From: Phaeotremella fagi
Lineage: Eukaryota; Basidiomycota; Tremellomycetes; Tremellales; Phaeotremellaceae
Direction: 5' to 3'
Assembly: GCA_001599715.1 (NCBI GenBank)
Contig: BCHU01000009.1
Coordinates: 248,001 to 312,000 of the forward strand
Length of the DNA stretch: 64,000 nucleotides
Part shown: positions 34,096 through 45,744 of the stretch, piece by piece
How the letters are laid out: the number at the start of each line of letters is the position of its first letter
Position numbering within the stretch: position 1 is the stretch's first letter
The notes under the pieces: generated by a model
The model's input: only the letters and a program-made list of their open reading frames with translations
Database searches by the model: none
What the model was told of the DNA's origin: nothing
Position numbers and translations under genes: made by a program

Positions 34096-34711
34096 CTAAT
34101 CACTATCGATATATCCCATATATTCTTCATAGCCAGCATCATCATCGTAGTCGTCATAGCTCCAATAACCATCTGCACGATCATATCCATGGCAGGAATC
34201 CCCATCGGAGTCATAGTTCCAAGTGCTGACTTGTGGTCTTATCAAGTAACTAATCACATTGATTTGATCCAGATTCATCTTTAAGAGAGAAGGTGTCTAA
34301 GAAACATCTTAATTAGAGTGGCAAGATCCACAATATACTATAGTTATACCACTCACTTGCGTCCCGACGACTTGACGACCGTTGAATGAAAAGTCGTATC
34401 TGCGTAACTGAATCAGCTTAAGATGTTCGTTGTTGCTCCAACCCAGCTTACTGATATCTATCAAATCCACTAAGGGTTGATTTGAACTTCTCCAAAGCTT
34501 CGTGCAGTCTACCATTGTAACCTACAACCATTTTGAAAAGAATCTTCTTCTTATTATTGTACCCGGTCGTGAACTGAAAAGATGGATCAGTATGCTGTTC
34601 TCTTATTCATCAGGTGTAACTTACTGCTAAGAAAACTTGTTTGTCATCGTCTTTTTGGGTAGAAGCCGATTGTTGACTTTGATATGAGGTTGTACTTTTC
34701 TTCCAGCACAT
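34096..34711 (-). CDS. SUMO-like protein, array copy 3 with Tyr/Asp-rich tail
   Basis: This gene has four exons and 150 residues. Exon 1 (29 codons, MCWKKSTTSYQSQQSASTQK) is polar rather than Glu-rich and ends DDDKQVFLA before a GTAAGT donor. The core is FTTGYNNKKKILFKMVVGYN, GRLHEALEKFKSTLSGFDRY, then YDFSFNGRQVVGTQ and TPSLLKMNLDQINVISYLIR. FNGRQV...TPSLLKM...I is the best SUMO match in the array. The tail is unusual: Tyr/Asp/Gly/Ser-rich and acidic (YDSDGDSCHGYDRADGYWSY, DDYDDDAGYEEYMGYIDSD). It has no di-glycine end. Introns match the other copies in position and phase. Confidence 0.78.
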
Positions 34712-35251
34712 GATTTAGAATATTCCGTTTATTTTTGAAGTAAAGTATAAGTATTCTCCCCTTTTCAAACTGTTAACGAGAACGATATTTGATTTGACTC
34801 TGAGCGAATACAATTTATACAAATAATGCAAAATTCCATTGAAGAGAGCCCACCCTCGGGTTAACTGCATGTTTCTTGATTGATGTGTAGAGAGAATCAA
34901 AGAAGCAAAGCAGCAGAAAAGCATGCTTCTGACCGGAGAGGCAGTGCCTCGATTCAATGTTGTAGTTGTCACTCGTACCGGAAGGAATCTGACTCCTCTT
35001 ACAATCTCTTCCCTCACGAATGGAGATCGTGTAGGAACAAGACAGATCTCGTTAGTATCACTACCCATTTCATGAAGTAAATCTCAATGCCAACGACTTT
35101 TTCAGTAGCTGCTGATACACCACGCTTAATTCGGTACATTCTGAAATCCCTATAATCTCAGAACAACTGACCGCTCATCTGTCCAACAATCAACAAATCA
35201 GATCTCAAACCAATGCTCAAAAATCAACCAAATCCTATTATGCCAGAAAAT
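34712..35251. other. spacer within the SUMO-like array
   Basis: These 540 bases lie between copies 3 and 4. A minus-strand frame at 34715-35068 lacks recognisable content. I find no additional paralogue or repeat. Confidence 0.5.
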
Positions 35252-35867
35252 CTAATCACTGAACTCATATTCTTCAGTCTCTTCAGACTCAGATCCGGAT
35301 TCAGGATCATTGAAATTGTGTTTGGTGTAGAAAGTGAGAACATTCGTCTGATCGAGAAGCATTTGTAAATATCGAGGTGTCTATATACATAGCTCGTCAG
35401 AATCGCAATTCGATGATAATCATGCTTGGTGAAATGAAAACGCACCTCTTCATCACTGCCATTAAGTTGATACTCTCCGAAAGCAAATCTGATCACCATT
35501 TTCAGTTTATTATCTTTTCCAGTGTGACTGTCGTCATAAAGAGATGGTATTGTATGCTTACTGATAGCGACCTACATGATTCGGTATAATCTCTTTCAAG
35601 AATTTCTTGATAACATCTCTCAATTTGCTGTTAATGTCTATATCGATCTCGTAGAGATAGTTGGTTGGATCACTCTGAAATGCGAACTACAAGTCCGTCA
35701 GATAGTTCCATTCCATATATAGCAGAAAAACGTACAGCGATTGAGACTTCAACTTCCATGTTTTCGTCATCTTCTTCGTCCTCATCTCCACTCTCTTCTT
35801 CTCCTTCTTCATCGTCATCTTCTTCTTCAATGTCTTCATTGGCGAATGCGAAATTGTATTCGGTCAT
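35252..35867 (-). CDS. SUMO-like acidic protein, array copy 4
   Basis: This gene has four exons and 142 residues. Exon 1 (44 codons) is MTEYNFAFANEDIEEEDDDE followed by more Asp/Glu and EVEVSIA, then a GTACGT donor. The core is FAFQSDPTNYLYEIDIDINS, LRDVIKKFLKEIIPNHVGRY, FAFGEYQLNGSDEE, TPRYLQMLLDQTNVLTFYTK. The start MTEYxF...E resembles the MSEYEY...E start of copy 2, and FAxxSDPxNYLxE resembles copy 1, so these three are closer to each other than to copy 3. The tail is acidic (ESGSESEETEEYEFSD). Introns are in the shared positions; the third is 65 bases. There is no di-glycine. Confidence 0.8.
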
Positions 35868-36206
35868 TGTAGTAGATCTCTGACTATCTTCAATTGATAA
35901 TTTGCCAAGGATCAGTTGTTTAGTTAAAACACGGTCAACGAGGTAAGAAAGGACACAGATAAACGGAACGTCCTACGATGCCTCGCAGTGAACGCATGTT
36001 TCTGATTGCCCGGGGAAAAGTGTAGAACGTTTATCAAGATTTCTTTAGGATACACCGAAAAAGCAAAAGAGCGAAACCCCTATCCTCTTACACAACACTG
36101 GTCAGTTGATAATGAAGAACCTCCATCAAATCCCCAAATGACAAGTGTGAGTAATCCAATAAAAAGTAAGTGATACATCATAGCATAAATAACTCCTACC
36201 GACCAT
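35868..36206. other. spacer between the array and PEX14
   Basis: These 339 bases hold the upstream region of array copy 4 and the PEX14 3' end. Apparent minus-strand frames here are continuations of PEX14 antisense or 3' sequence. No gene is seen. Confidence 0.5.
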
Positions 36207-37395
36207 CTACTCATTCTTCTCAGGTTCCAAAACACCACTACCGGCCAATGAACCACCAGGCGAACCAGAGCTAGAAGCACTGCTACTAGGAGCCATTTGC
36301 CAGGCTGGGATACCAGTTTTAGTTCCAGGTTTAGGACGTAGCAAAGCGTCAGCAGCTGCTTGTGTAGAAGAGATTCCGCTTCCATTTCCGTTGGTGTTCG
36401 TGTTGGTGTTAGATGGATTAGGTGATTGTTGTGAACGGGAGATCAAAAGCGTTTTAAGTGATCTCAATTCAGATTGTAAATCTGCCAAAGCTGCTGATTG
36501 AGTGTGAGAATGTTTTTCAATCATCTATTTATGGTTGTCAGTACAGCACTCTTTGGAGGGCTAGGGAGAATGACTGAATTTACCTTAGGAACCAGTTCTC
36601 TGACACTTTCAACCTCTTCCCTCATTTCTCTCAACTCATCTCTCCATCTTTCTTCACCATCCCGAACAGCTCTAACAGCATCTTCAACCTCCCCAACAAC
36701 CCCGTTAATCCTTTCTCTATCACTCTCAACAGATTTCTGAATCTCATTCGTCTGATTGGTTATTTCAGTTAAAAGTCTTGAAGCTTCGTCGTACTGTTCA
36801 GTGAGATCTTGGGAAGTTTGTTGGAAAGCTGTTGAAGATGGTGGTTGGAGATGAGGGAGGAGGTATTTCTATTACATTTCATTCAGTATTAAGAGCAATC
36901 TGTTTGACGGGGTGAAGGGACGTTGGTTTACCTTGGCAAGCATTCCTACACCATACATGACACCACCAGAAACGACAGCCATGATCTATTCAATTTTAGT
37001 AATCGAAACCCTAACGAGTGAAGACATACGAATAAATCTCTCCAATCCCGTCTTGGTGGAAGAGGAGCATGCATCGTTTGAGTTCCATTTCCAAATCCAT
37101 AACCATAATTCTGATTCACCGTTCGTTCATAAGATGAAGGTCCGGAAGAAGTTGATGACGAAGCTTGTTGAAGAACTTGTTGGATTTCGGATTCAGTTAA
37201 TCCCTTTGATTCTAGAAACGTTATTCGAGATGTTAAAGATGAATTCTGGACCTGTTCACAAATGGTGTTAGTTTGAACTAGATGGTATTCTAACATGCTT
37301 GTTGAGTAGATATTTACCTTAGGATCATTGAGGAACAGTAAAGCGTTTTCGAGCAATTCCCGTCGATTTGAGGGGGTTGATCCTGATGCATCCAT
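36207..37395 (-). CDS. PEX14: peroxin 14, peroxisomal docking protein
   Basis: Pex14 is the membrane docking factor for the import receptor Pex5. It starts MDASGSTPSNRRELLENALL at 37395, and the conserved N-terminal Pex14 domain reads LLFLNDPKVQNSSLTSRITF, LESKGLTESEIQQVLQQASS, with the helical Pex5-binding core. A Tyr/Gly-rich linker (NQNYGYGFGNGTQ) and RRDWRDLFIMAVVSGGVMYG, the membrane segment, follow. Then comes a long coiled coil (EITNQTNEIQKSVESDRERI, EERWRDELREMREEVESVRE, LADLQSELRSLKTLLI) and a disordered Ser/Asn/Gly tail ending LEPEKNE. Four or so short introns are needed. Architecture is that of the family. Confidence 0.93.
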
Positions 37396-37600
37396 CGTGA
37401 GAGATGATCAAGAAGGTCAATACTAGTTAGTGCAAGTAAGAGGGACGATGATTGAAAGAGTGATCCCAAAAAATCAATGATTTGTCGATAGGAAAATAAA
37501 TTCAGAATGTCAAAATTGAAGTGGATTGGATGTTCATTTTTCTTATCGGTAAATGCATCAACCGAGAAAAGTACTTTATTGTTATTCAGATTACAACAAT

Positions 37601-40600
37601 TCATCTAGCAGCAACTCCAACTCCAACACCAAACCCTTCAACCCTTGCTCTGGGTCCAGCTCCACTTCCTTGTCCTTCCTCACCCACAGGTCTCATTGAG
37701 GAGGAAACAGTCAGCCCTCTGATTCTAGTAGTCCTAACCAAAGGTTCTGGTCCAGGTGAACTAGCTGATCGTCTTCTAGTCTGATTGTCACCCTCATTGT
37801 CAGACCATTGATCAGATTGTCGATTCTCGTTATTCTTATCATTAAATAGCCCAGATTCCACTTCATGTACAGAATTTGATAGATTACTTGTTGAAGATGA
37901 TAATTCAAGATGTCGTAATCGGTTCAAGATATCTGAATTCAATTTGATGTCGAAAAGATCTAAGATGAATCGACGGACTGGAGCTTGATAATGATTCGAT
38001 GATATCATACAGAGAGCTTTGTGGAAGAGAGTAACTGAGTTGAAATATTTTGGATGTTTACTGCGTATCCTGTCAAATGTCATCAATACTCAACTCCAGC
38101 GTAAAATGAAAACGAAAAAGTACTCACTTGCGAAGAGTGTTCATTGCTCCAGCTGCCAGAACATAATTACTTAAATTAGAAATAGCAGTCATGATTTCCC
38201 CTTCTGATCCAGTGGATTTAGGTTTGGCTACTGGCGTAGGCATCAAGTCAGGTCGGTCCCAAGGTTCGATCTATAAAAGTGTATCAATATCACCATCAAA
38301 TTAAAGGACTTACAGCAACAAATCTCGAGATATCGTTCGGTAGACATAATCCAGTCGTGTTACCAATTGGTGTCCTGGTCGACACCCAACCAAGCTCCTC
38401 TAGGATCTCCGCTCCCTGTCGTGTAGAAGACAACAGGCCAATGACGAAGAAACTTGTCCTGCTAGGTATAAGCTTTCGGACTAGTCGACTACGAGTAGCT
38501 TACCCTTTCATCGTCAAAACAGGGGACTGCTCAGCAATCTCAACAATAACCTCAATAATCTCCTCATCCTCCAAAAACGGTAATCCACCTTCCGTAGACC
38601 CAATATTCCCCTAATAAAAAGATCAGGACAATGTCAGGAAGACACACGTACCAAGGCCCAAAGAACACTTTTCAGATTAGTCAAAACAGCTTGATCATTC
38701 CCTTCCATTCCATGAAGTCGAACGATTTCCGCGAATTCAGCAACTATTCCACGTTCTTTCAATAGTTGACAGCCTTCTTGAGTCTTTGTAAGTTCTCCCA
38801 AGAAATGAGTGGGGGCTGTTCCTTCATATGACCTATGTATTGAGATCAGTTGACAACCCTTCAATTCCGCATTGTTTAGTTCACTGACCAATAATCTTCT
38901 ATAGCATCTGTAGAAAATGGTCGAATAGTTTTTGAAACAAACGTCTCAGCTTCAATAACATATAACAAATTCCGTTCCTTGAAGAAATCAGCATTGCCGA
39001 TGTGTAAAGGGATTTAAGCCTACAATTAACCAACTATCAAGCTCACGCTCCACATACTCAGCCTGGTGCAGATAATGAAATCCAATAGAGGTTCCAACGA
39101 ATCTACGCAAATCACGTCAGAATGTATTACAATTCTAACCAAAAGATCCACACATACCTCATGAAAAGTGGATGACCAACATCGCCAAGATGTTCCAAAG
39201 TCGGTCGAAGCTCCACAACCTTTTCCAAATTAACAGGATCCGTACAAGCTTCTTCCAAATACATGACAGCAACATCGCAAATTTCCATGGAAGTATCGTA
39301 AAGTTGTGTTATCATTAATTGTAAAGCCCAATCTGTCAGTACCGGGTATTCATGTAGTAATCGACCAAGATGATGGGTAGCGAAAAGACGGGTCTCCTGT
39401 GGACGATCAGTTCCTGTTGGATGTATAATAATTACCATATAACTTGATGTCAAAGCTTTAGAGAGAACGATCCGAGGATGGGCATCACTAGCTACTAATC
39501 AGTATCCGTGTAGTGCGATTTAATCGTATACTTACATAGTATAATCGAAACATTCAATAATGATTCGAACAATATCGTCCCGACTTCTCAATTCACTAAG
39601 ATGATAGAAACAGGTGAAGAACTTGAATTTCTCCAACAACCTAAATCATCCGTTAGAACGGTAACGCAAAAAAGCACAGAAACTCACTTCATCCCTTCAC
39701 GATGTTTACTCAAAGTACCGATCATTTCAAAATATCCATAAGTCAATGAATTCTCTAATCTATCCCTGGCAAACACGGGTTGAGAGCTAGGTTGTCCTGC
39801 GTACTTCATGGATCTGTCAGTCCACAGGAAGAACCCTCGGATGGGAAGAGGACACACCTGATCCAGTTCATTGAAACAATCCACCATCTGTTTCAATAAT
39901 TTATCTTCGGTAATGAAGCGTATACCCTCAGGGTTCACAAGCATAGTCGAAAGCAATGCACAACCAAGTTTTACCCATTTATGATTAGGCTATGACATTA
40001 AGAAATGTTTCCACTGCATATTCAAAATCAACTCACTCTGGTTCTCTTCACACTTGAAAATCGATTATTCATAGGATGGAAAAAGGAGAATAATCTCCTC
40101 ATGAATTTCGTAGCTTTGATAGCTTCATCCAAGCGTTTAGGATTCAATAAAGGTCCTTGAACAAGATCCATTATTAGATCGTAATTCCATCCAGAATGGT
40201 CTCGACTCAAGAGTACCTAAAGAGAAGTTCAGTCATTGCAATCAAGACTCGGTAAAGAAACATACCCCGGAATCACTGATCATTTGTTGAAATTTCTTGT
40301 CCTCGATCTGAAGTCCTAGACGAAGCTTGACTTGTTGCACCTGCTTCTGACCGCGAAGTAGCGAGTCTTGGACAGTTCCGTGACTATGAGACACCGTCAG
40401 TTTTTTGTATCAGTTCGCAGGCGACAAAACAACTGACCTCAAACGATCTCTAGGTAAAATTCCAATCTTTGTCTGATTCCTGTTTAAACTATCTATGGAA
40501 GACAACGCTGTCAGAGCAGCATGTCTTTCCCCAGGATTAGAAAATTCGGCGGCAATATTGAATAACCTAGGCAGAGACTGAACAGAGATGTTATCAGGTT

Positions 40601-43303
40601 TACGATGCAGACTAGAATGGACGGTATACTGACCTGTAACTGAGCAGCATAGTGTAGGGGTAAGATACGATTGGCCATTTGAAGTATCTCTCCAAGGAGT
40701 AAAGTAGCTTTTCGATGCAGAGAAGCATTGTTTTCCTCAATAATGGAAACCAAAGCCTGGGATCTCATTAGCGTTATTCACATCAAAAACTAAACCACGA
40801 CAAACCTCCAGTAAACCAGCTTCAATAAAGATTGCTAAGAGTAGAGCAATGAAGTGATCGACAAGATTCAAATTTTGTGGTAATTCCTCTTCATCGCCGT
40901 CCTCTTGCAATTGCGACGAAGCTTCTTGAGTCCGATTGTAGACTAGATATTTCTCATTCAGGCTCTATGTTCCATGCATGTGAGTGGACTTACCAGTCAA
41001 TCGACGACCATCAAGAAACGCGTTCATCCATGTCGGTAATTTTATTCTCAATGCTGAAAACATTAAATCCATAATGGCGTCCTGTTTAGATCAGCTATGT
41101 GAAGCCACACAATTGTATTTAAGATCTTACACGCATCTCAGTGATAGGGACATGAAGAGAACTGATCAAAGATTTGATAGCTCTACACTCATCCATGCAG
41201 AGGTAAAGTAGACCTGAAGCGATTTCCAATCATCAGTATCCAGCTCGATCAGAATATTCAACAAAACTTACCAGTCCAAGAACCCAACAACATGCCAACA
41301 TTCCTAACACAATTTTGAAGATTCTCCATATGTTTCGCCATCTGACGTGAAGGGATTTTACCGTATTCTTCGGTAAGTCCAACAAGAATAGTCTACGCGA
41401 ACCGTCAGCCATATCCCCAAAATCATCAAAAACGATCCTAATCCCACCTCAAGATCCGATCCAGCAATTAACAGATGTCGTGTTGAAGGTTGGTTAACTA
41501 GACATAACAATAAACCAGTAATCGCTGGTCCTAGTTCCGAGGGTCCATCTTTGAAGGTAAGTAAGATAGTTCGGAAAGCGTCAGATCGTAATAAACAAGG
41601 TAAATCCAGTAACCCTACAGAGGTGTTAGTCAATACCGTGTGAAAAAAAAATCAAAGAACGTACCTATTTCGACCAAAGTCTCCATACACACAGTTCGCA
41701 TAGCATCGTCCGGATTTTCAGCGGCACTGACCAAAGCTCGTACAAGACCATCGGTGAGTGAGACTCTGTTATCCAATAACAAAGTGATCGTATCGGGCGG
41801 GACAACGTTCGATGGTTCACGAGAATGACGACCGCCAGCTGACGAGCCTCTATGTCGATTTTTCGAGCTTGACCTAAATTTTATTGGCGGAGGTAGTGAG
41901 ATTACGGATCTTAGTAAACGAAGAGCTTGTTCACGTTCAAGCACTGATTTAGCGTCTCTCGTGAATGACCTGATTCAATTTTTACCATGTCAGTGTTAAG
42001 AGCTTAGTCAGAAAATTTCAGTAGTAGAATACTTACCTAATGATCAACCATTCAACACCAGCTTGAAGCATCACACCCCAAGCTCTTCGATCAATGAGAT
42101 ATCTAAACAAACGATATCCAGCGCAACGTCTTTTACTATCACTCGAATCCCCCATGAACGGCAACACACTAAAAAAATCAGCTCTTCCCAAGAACTCCCA
42201 CTGAAAAGCAACTTACCTCCTAACAACATCTTCGACATTAACACAACCCCTCAAAGAATCAGATTTCTTGATCATCTCAGTGATCCTCGTGATACATTCC
42301 CAAGATTCATCACGTCCAACATCCACAGATTTATTTTTCCCTTTCCCACTAAATTCTTTTCTAAAAAGCTCACGTAATTTCTTGAGATTCACTGAAAAAT
42401 TTTCGATCAAATTCGTTAAGTTGATATCAGTGAAGCCGACAGGTGAAGAGAGGTTTGATCGATAATTGTTATGGATAGCGCTGGGACTTGAAAGACCGTA
42501 TTTTCTGAATTCATCGATACTTTCATTTCCTGGACTTAGGGATCTGTTGAATGTGTTTGGTGAAAGATCTAGACCTAATGAACGGTTTGGTGTAGCCCGA
42601 CCTGAGGTTTGGTTTTGGAATTGAATTCGTTCACGATCACGATCAGGTGTTAGACTTGAACCTTGTCTAGGTAGTTTCGGACGAGAAGTTGATCCTATGA
42701 GACTCGTTGATGAAAGTGAAGATGAGAGACCTTGTGTGATAGATGATGAGGAAGGATACCCATTGAGCTTGGTCTGTTGTCGTCGTCTTGTACGTTGGTT
42801 CGTTCCTATATGTTGACCTTCAGAATTGATCAAGAACAGCAAGCTCCATCTACTCACCACCCTGTAATCTCTCTAATTTCGTTTCCAACATCTTGATCTG
42901 TTCATTGGTAGCTTCCAACTGAGCAGTGATCCGATCCTTGACTTGTAAATCACCACCATCAGCGTTTCCTGTCCTTTTACTGATGACCTAAAACAGATTC
43001 CTGTAATCAGTAAAACCATTCCTAGCAAGAGTACGAATGACTAACATCAAGCATCTTTTCAGCACCATATTGGACTCTCCTTTCTATAGCTAATCGATTA
43101 ACGATTGAATCGACCTACAATTAACTCGAGTTAACACATTTCCTTCAACTCAACAAAAGGATAGAGGATATACGTACAGTCTCACCTTCCTCTTCACTCC
43201 TTAGGAACTCATCTTCAACGCCCAATCCACTGCCTGTTGATACGCTACTTCCCAAAAGATCTAAACTAGGTCGAGCAGGTGATGTTCGTAATGAAAATGC
43301 CAT
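37601..43303 (-). CDS. TORC2 subunit rictor / AVO3 (TSC11/Ste20-type)
   Basis: This is the scaffold subunit of TOR complex 2, which controls actin, sphingolipid metabolism and AGC kinases. It starts MAFSLRTSPARPSLDLLGSS at 43303. An N-terminal helical region with a coiled-coil, HR1-like look (IAIERRVQYGAEKML-type, then KDRITAQLEATNEQIKMLET) is followed by a Ser-rich linker. The armadillo-like body has SVNLKKLRELFRKEFSGKGK, DAFRTILLTFKDGPSELGPA with ITGLLLCLVNQPSTRHLLI, EEACTDPVNLEKVVELRPTL followed by EHLGDVGHP, YEGTAPTHFLGELTKTQEGC and QAVLTNLKSVLWALGNIGST. These match rictor blocks in order. The C-terminus is disordered and ends GFGVGVGVAAR. Roughly twenty short introns interrupt the gene, which is the longest in the window. 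Confidence 0.93.
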
Positions 43304-44344
43304 TATGTTTAACTGATGTTTTTGTATGATTATCGAGATCTGGATTTAGAATGAATATCTTATCATAGCGGTTGACCACCCAGACAGATTCATTGAACTG
43401 TAAGATGAGGTATTCCTTAAGTTTCAGAGTTTTGAATGGTTGTGGCCGCTTTTTCGCTGTTGATGTTTTGTACTTGAGTGATCCTAGTAGATGGAAAGAT
43501 AAGTAGGATATAGATATGGACAGATATGAATATAGATTAACAGTCTATAGCTTTATGTTGGCCAGTATTGTACGAATATGTATGTTGTTGTTGTCAAGTT
43601 CAAGTCAGTCATTAGTTGTCGTTGATACAGCTTAATGGCTTAACTCAATGTCCGTGGCAGTCAGTCAATCAATCATCTTGAACTTTCAATTTCCATTGCA
43701 TCGCCAACATCCTTGTTCAAGCAGACAAGGCATCTAAATCAGAGATAAATCTTATATTCATATAAATATATAAACTAGATATAAAAGAGAATTTCGTTAA
43801 AAGAAAGCGAGGATGAATTTCAATGAAAATAAGGTCGACGATACAGAGGGTATTGATAAAGGTATAACAAATGATTTTTGGGGGTATCAAAAAGAGAAGA
43901 AAGATATCAAAGAGAATTGAAAACCGTGGAAAGAACTTGAGAAATAAAAAACAAACAAACAAATGGACGAGAAGAAATGTGGAAAGAATTTGGTTCTATG
44001 GATGAATGGATGCGATCAAGGAAATAACGTTTTGATCATGAAAAATGTAATGTCAGATTGATTTTCGTTAAAATGGAAAAGACTTGAGTGAATTGATTTG
44101 ATCATTCCGTCGTTATAATGTTGTTGTAATTGTGATTGTTGAAAAATGAATACCAAAATGAATTGAATGATTGATAAAAAAACTAGACCACTTTTCGTTT
44201 TGTCTTCGTATACAGTAATGAATGATTTCTCTAATGGTTTCGTTAAAGAATGGGTAGTAGACATGAAATTGAATTCTATGCAAAAGAAGGGAAATGAGAA
44301 ATTGACGCGAAGACTCGAATAACCAAAAAAGACGGATTCATTGA
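43304..44344. other. rictor/AVO3 promoter and cyclin 3' region
   Basis: These 1041 bases lie between two minus-strand genes. The part from 43.7 to 44.3 kb is AT-rich and looks like a long cyclin 3' UTR; frames there (for example 43717-43962) are Phe/Leu/Ile-rich artefacts of the base composition. No RNA gene is seen. Confidence 0.5.
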
Positions 44345-45744
44345 TTAATTCGATAATCGCCTCATAGGACCTCGGTGAGGTAAAGATAATTCAGTGGTTC
44401 CACCAATGGTGATTAAAACTGGACGATTCTGTTGAGTAACTGAATTCAACACTGGTTTAACCTCCATACCAGAATGACTGATTCCACCGGAAGGATTGAT
44501 ATTCTCTTTTAGAGGAATCGCGAAAGGATCTGTTACGTAGGTATGGATTGGAGTGATAGGAGTGAGAGGAGCTGAATCATCGCCAGCATCAGAGGAAGCA
44601 CAACTACCTGAACCAGGTGAAGATGAGATCCAAGAACCACGTTTATGTGGCCAACCTGAACTACTCGATGAAGAAGTCGATGTCGAAGGTGCTAAACCAG
44701 GTGATGGCATACCCGCAGAAACAGGTGTAACAGGGGTTTCAGGATGATAAACGAATCTACGACCAGATAGATACCATTCTTTAACGATGAAAGACGCTCT
44801 TGAATAGTATGTTGGTGCGTATTTTCTGATAGCGATTTCAGATATCGAATCGATTTTATCTGGACCGAATTGTTTATCGATAGCTTGAGCGACGCGTACC
44901 ACTACTGCTTCGTAACGAGCGACAGGTTTCTTTGGTTTGCCAGCGATGAATCTAGCGAGCATCAACGCACCAGACGCGACGGTTGATGAATTTATTCCAA
45001 CAAAGTCACGGTGGAATAGCGTGATTTCCATCAAGAATCTAGCGATGTGGGATACCTTGGGTTCTTCATAGTTGAAACCAGTTGTTGCCATTCTTAACCA
45101 AGCTTCTGCAGTTGGGTGACCAATACACCAACCGATAGTTGACAAGACGTGACCTTCCATTTGGATGAAAGCAGATTCGTCATAAGCTTTACAACACATT
45201 TCAGCTAATTCTTTAACCAAAGGTACGCGATCTTTTCCATCTTCAAACTTTGCCGCTATCCAAAGAGCTGCACAACCGACTAATTGATAATGTTTCTTGT
45301 AAACGACGCGTTTTGACACGTATCTGTCGACGATGTTGATAGCTAGGTAGAGGACTTCAGGTCGTAACCTGAATTGTTGATGAATTTCGATGAGGAAATC
45401 GATGAGATAGGGTCGCATATACCATTGAAGTTCTGGTTGCATATCCATGAGATCTGCAGAAGCGAGCGTGTTTGACTTTGGAGGTGAAGTTAGAACACTG
45501 TTCAAAGACTCTTTAGACGTGTACTCACCTCCATGTAACGCATATACGATACAATCTCTTCAGCATACTCCTCTTCGAAATAAAGGTTCTCCTCTCCCTT
45601 TCTAACAGGTGCTGACATGACTTGAACTGGTTTAGTTTTAGGTGGTTGAGAAGGGCCTGCAGGTGATACTGAACGTTTCTTTGTCCAACCGTAAATAGAA
45701 TTTCGTGTAGTAGTAGTTGGTTTGGAAGATGGTGCGGCTGGCAT
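44345..45744 (-). CDS. Cln-type G1/S cyclin
   Basis: This cyclin partners a Cdk1-type kinase, most likely at the G1/S step. It starts MPAAPSSKPTTTTRNSIYGW at 45744, with one intron (GTGAGT at about 45.53 kb) after YMRYME. The cyclin box reads ELQWYMRPYLIDFLIEIHQQ, FRLRPEVLYLAINIVDRYVS, KHYQLVGCAALWIAAKFEDG, ESAFIQMEGHVLSTIGWCIG and HPTAEAWLRMATTGF; a second cyclin fold contains ASGALMLARFIAGKPKKPVA. The C-terminal third is Ser/Pro-rich (VYHPETPVTPVSAGMPSPGL) with many SP/TP sites, and ends RRLSN. It resembles the single Cln cyclin described in Cryptococcus. Its upstream gap is unusually long. Confidence 0.88.

Noticed and set aside
34715..35068. 117-codon minus-strand frame in the array spacer, tested as a fifth SUMO-like copy
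   Set aside because: It lacks the FxxNGR and TPxxLxM patterns and the shared intron sites.
36080..36385. Minus-strand hydrophobic frame overlapping the PEX14 end, looked at as a membrane protein
   Set aside because: It is an alternative frame of the last PEX14 exon and its 3' UTR; the PEX14 frame has the coiled coil and a proper end.
43717..44264. Phe/Leu/Ile-rich frames downstream of the cyclin, considered as small membrane proteins
   Set aside because: Explained by AT-rich base composition of a 3' UTR region; no ordered hydrophobic segments or splice signals.
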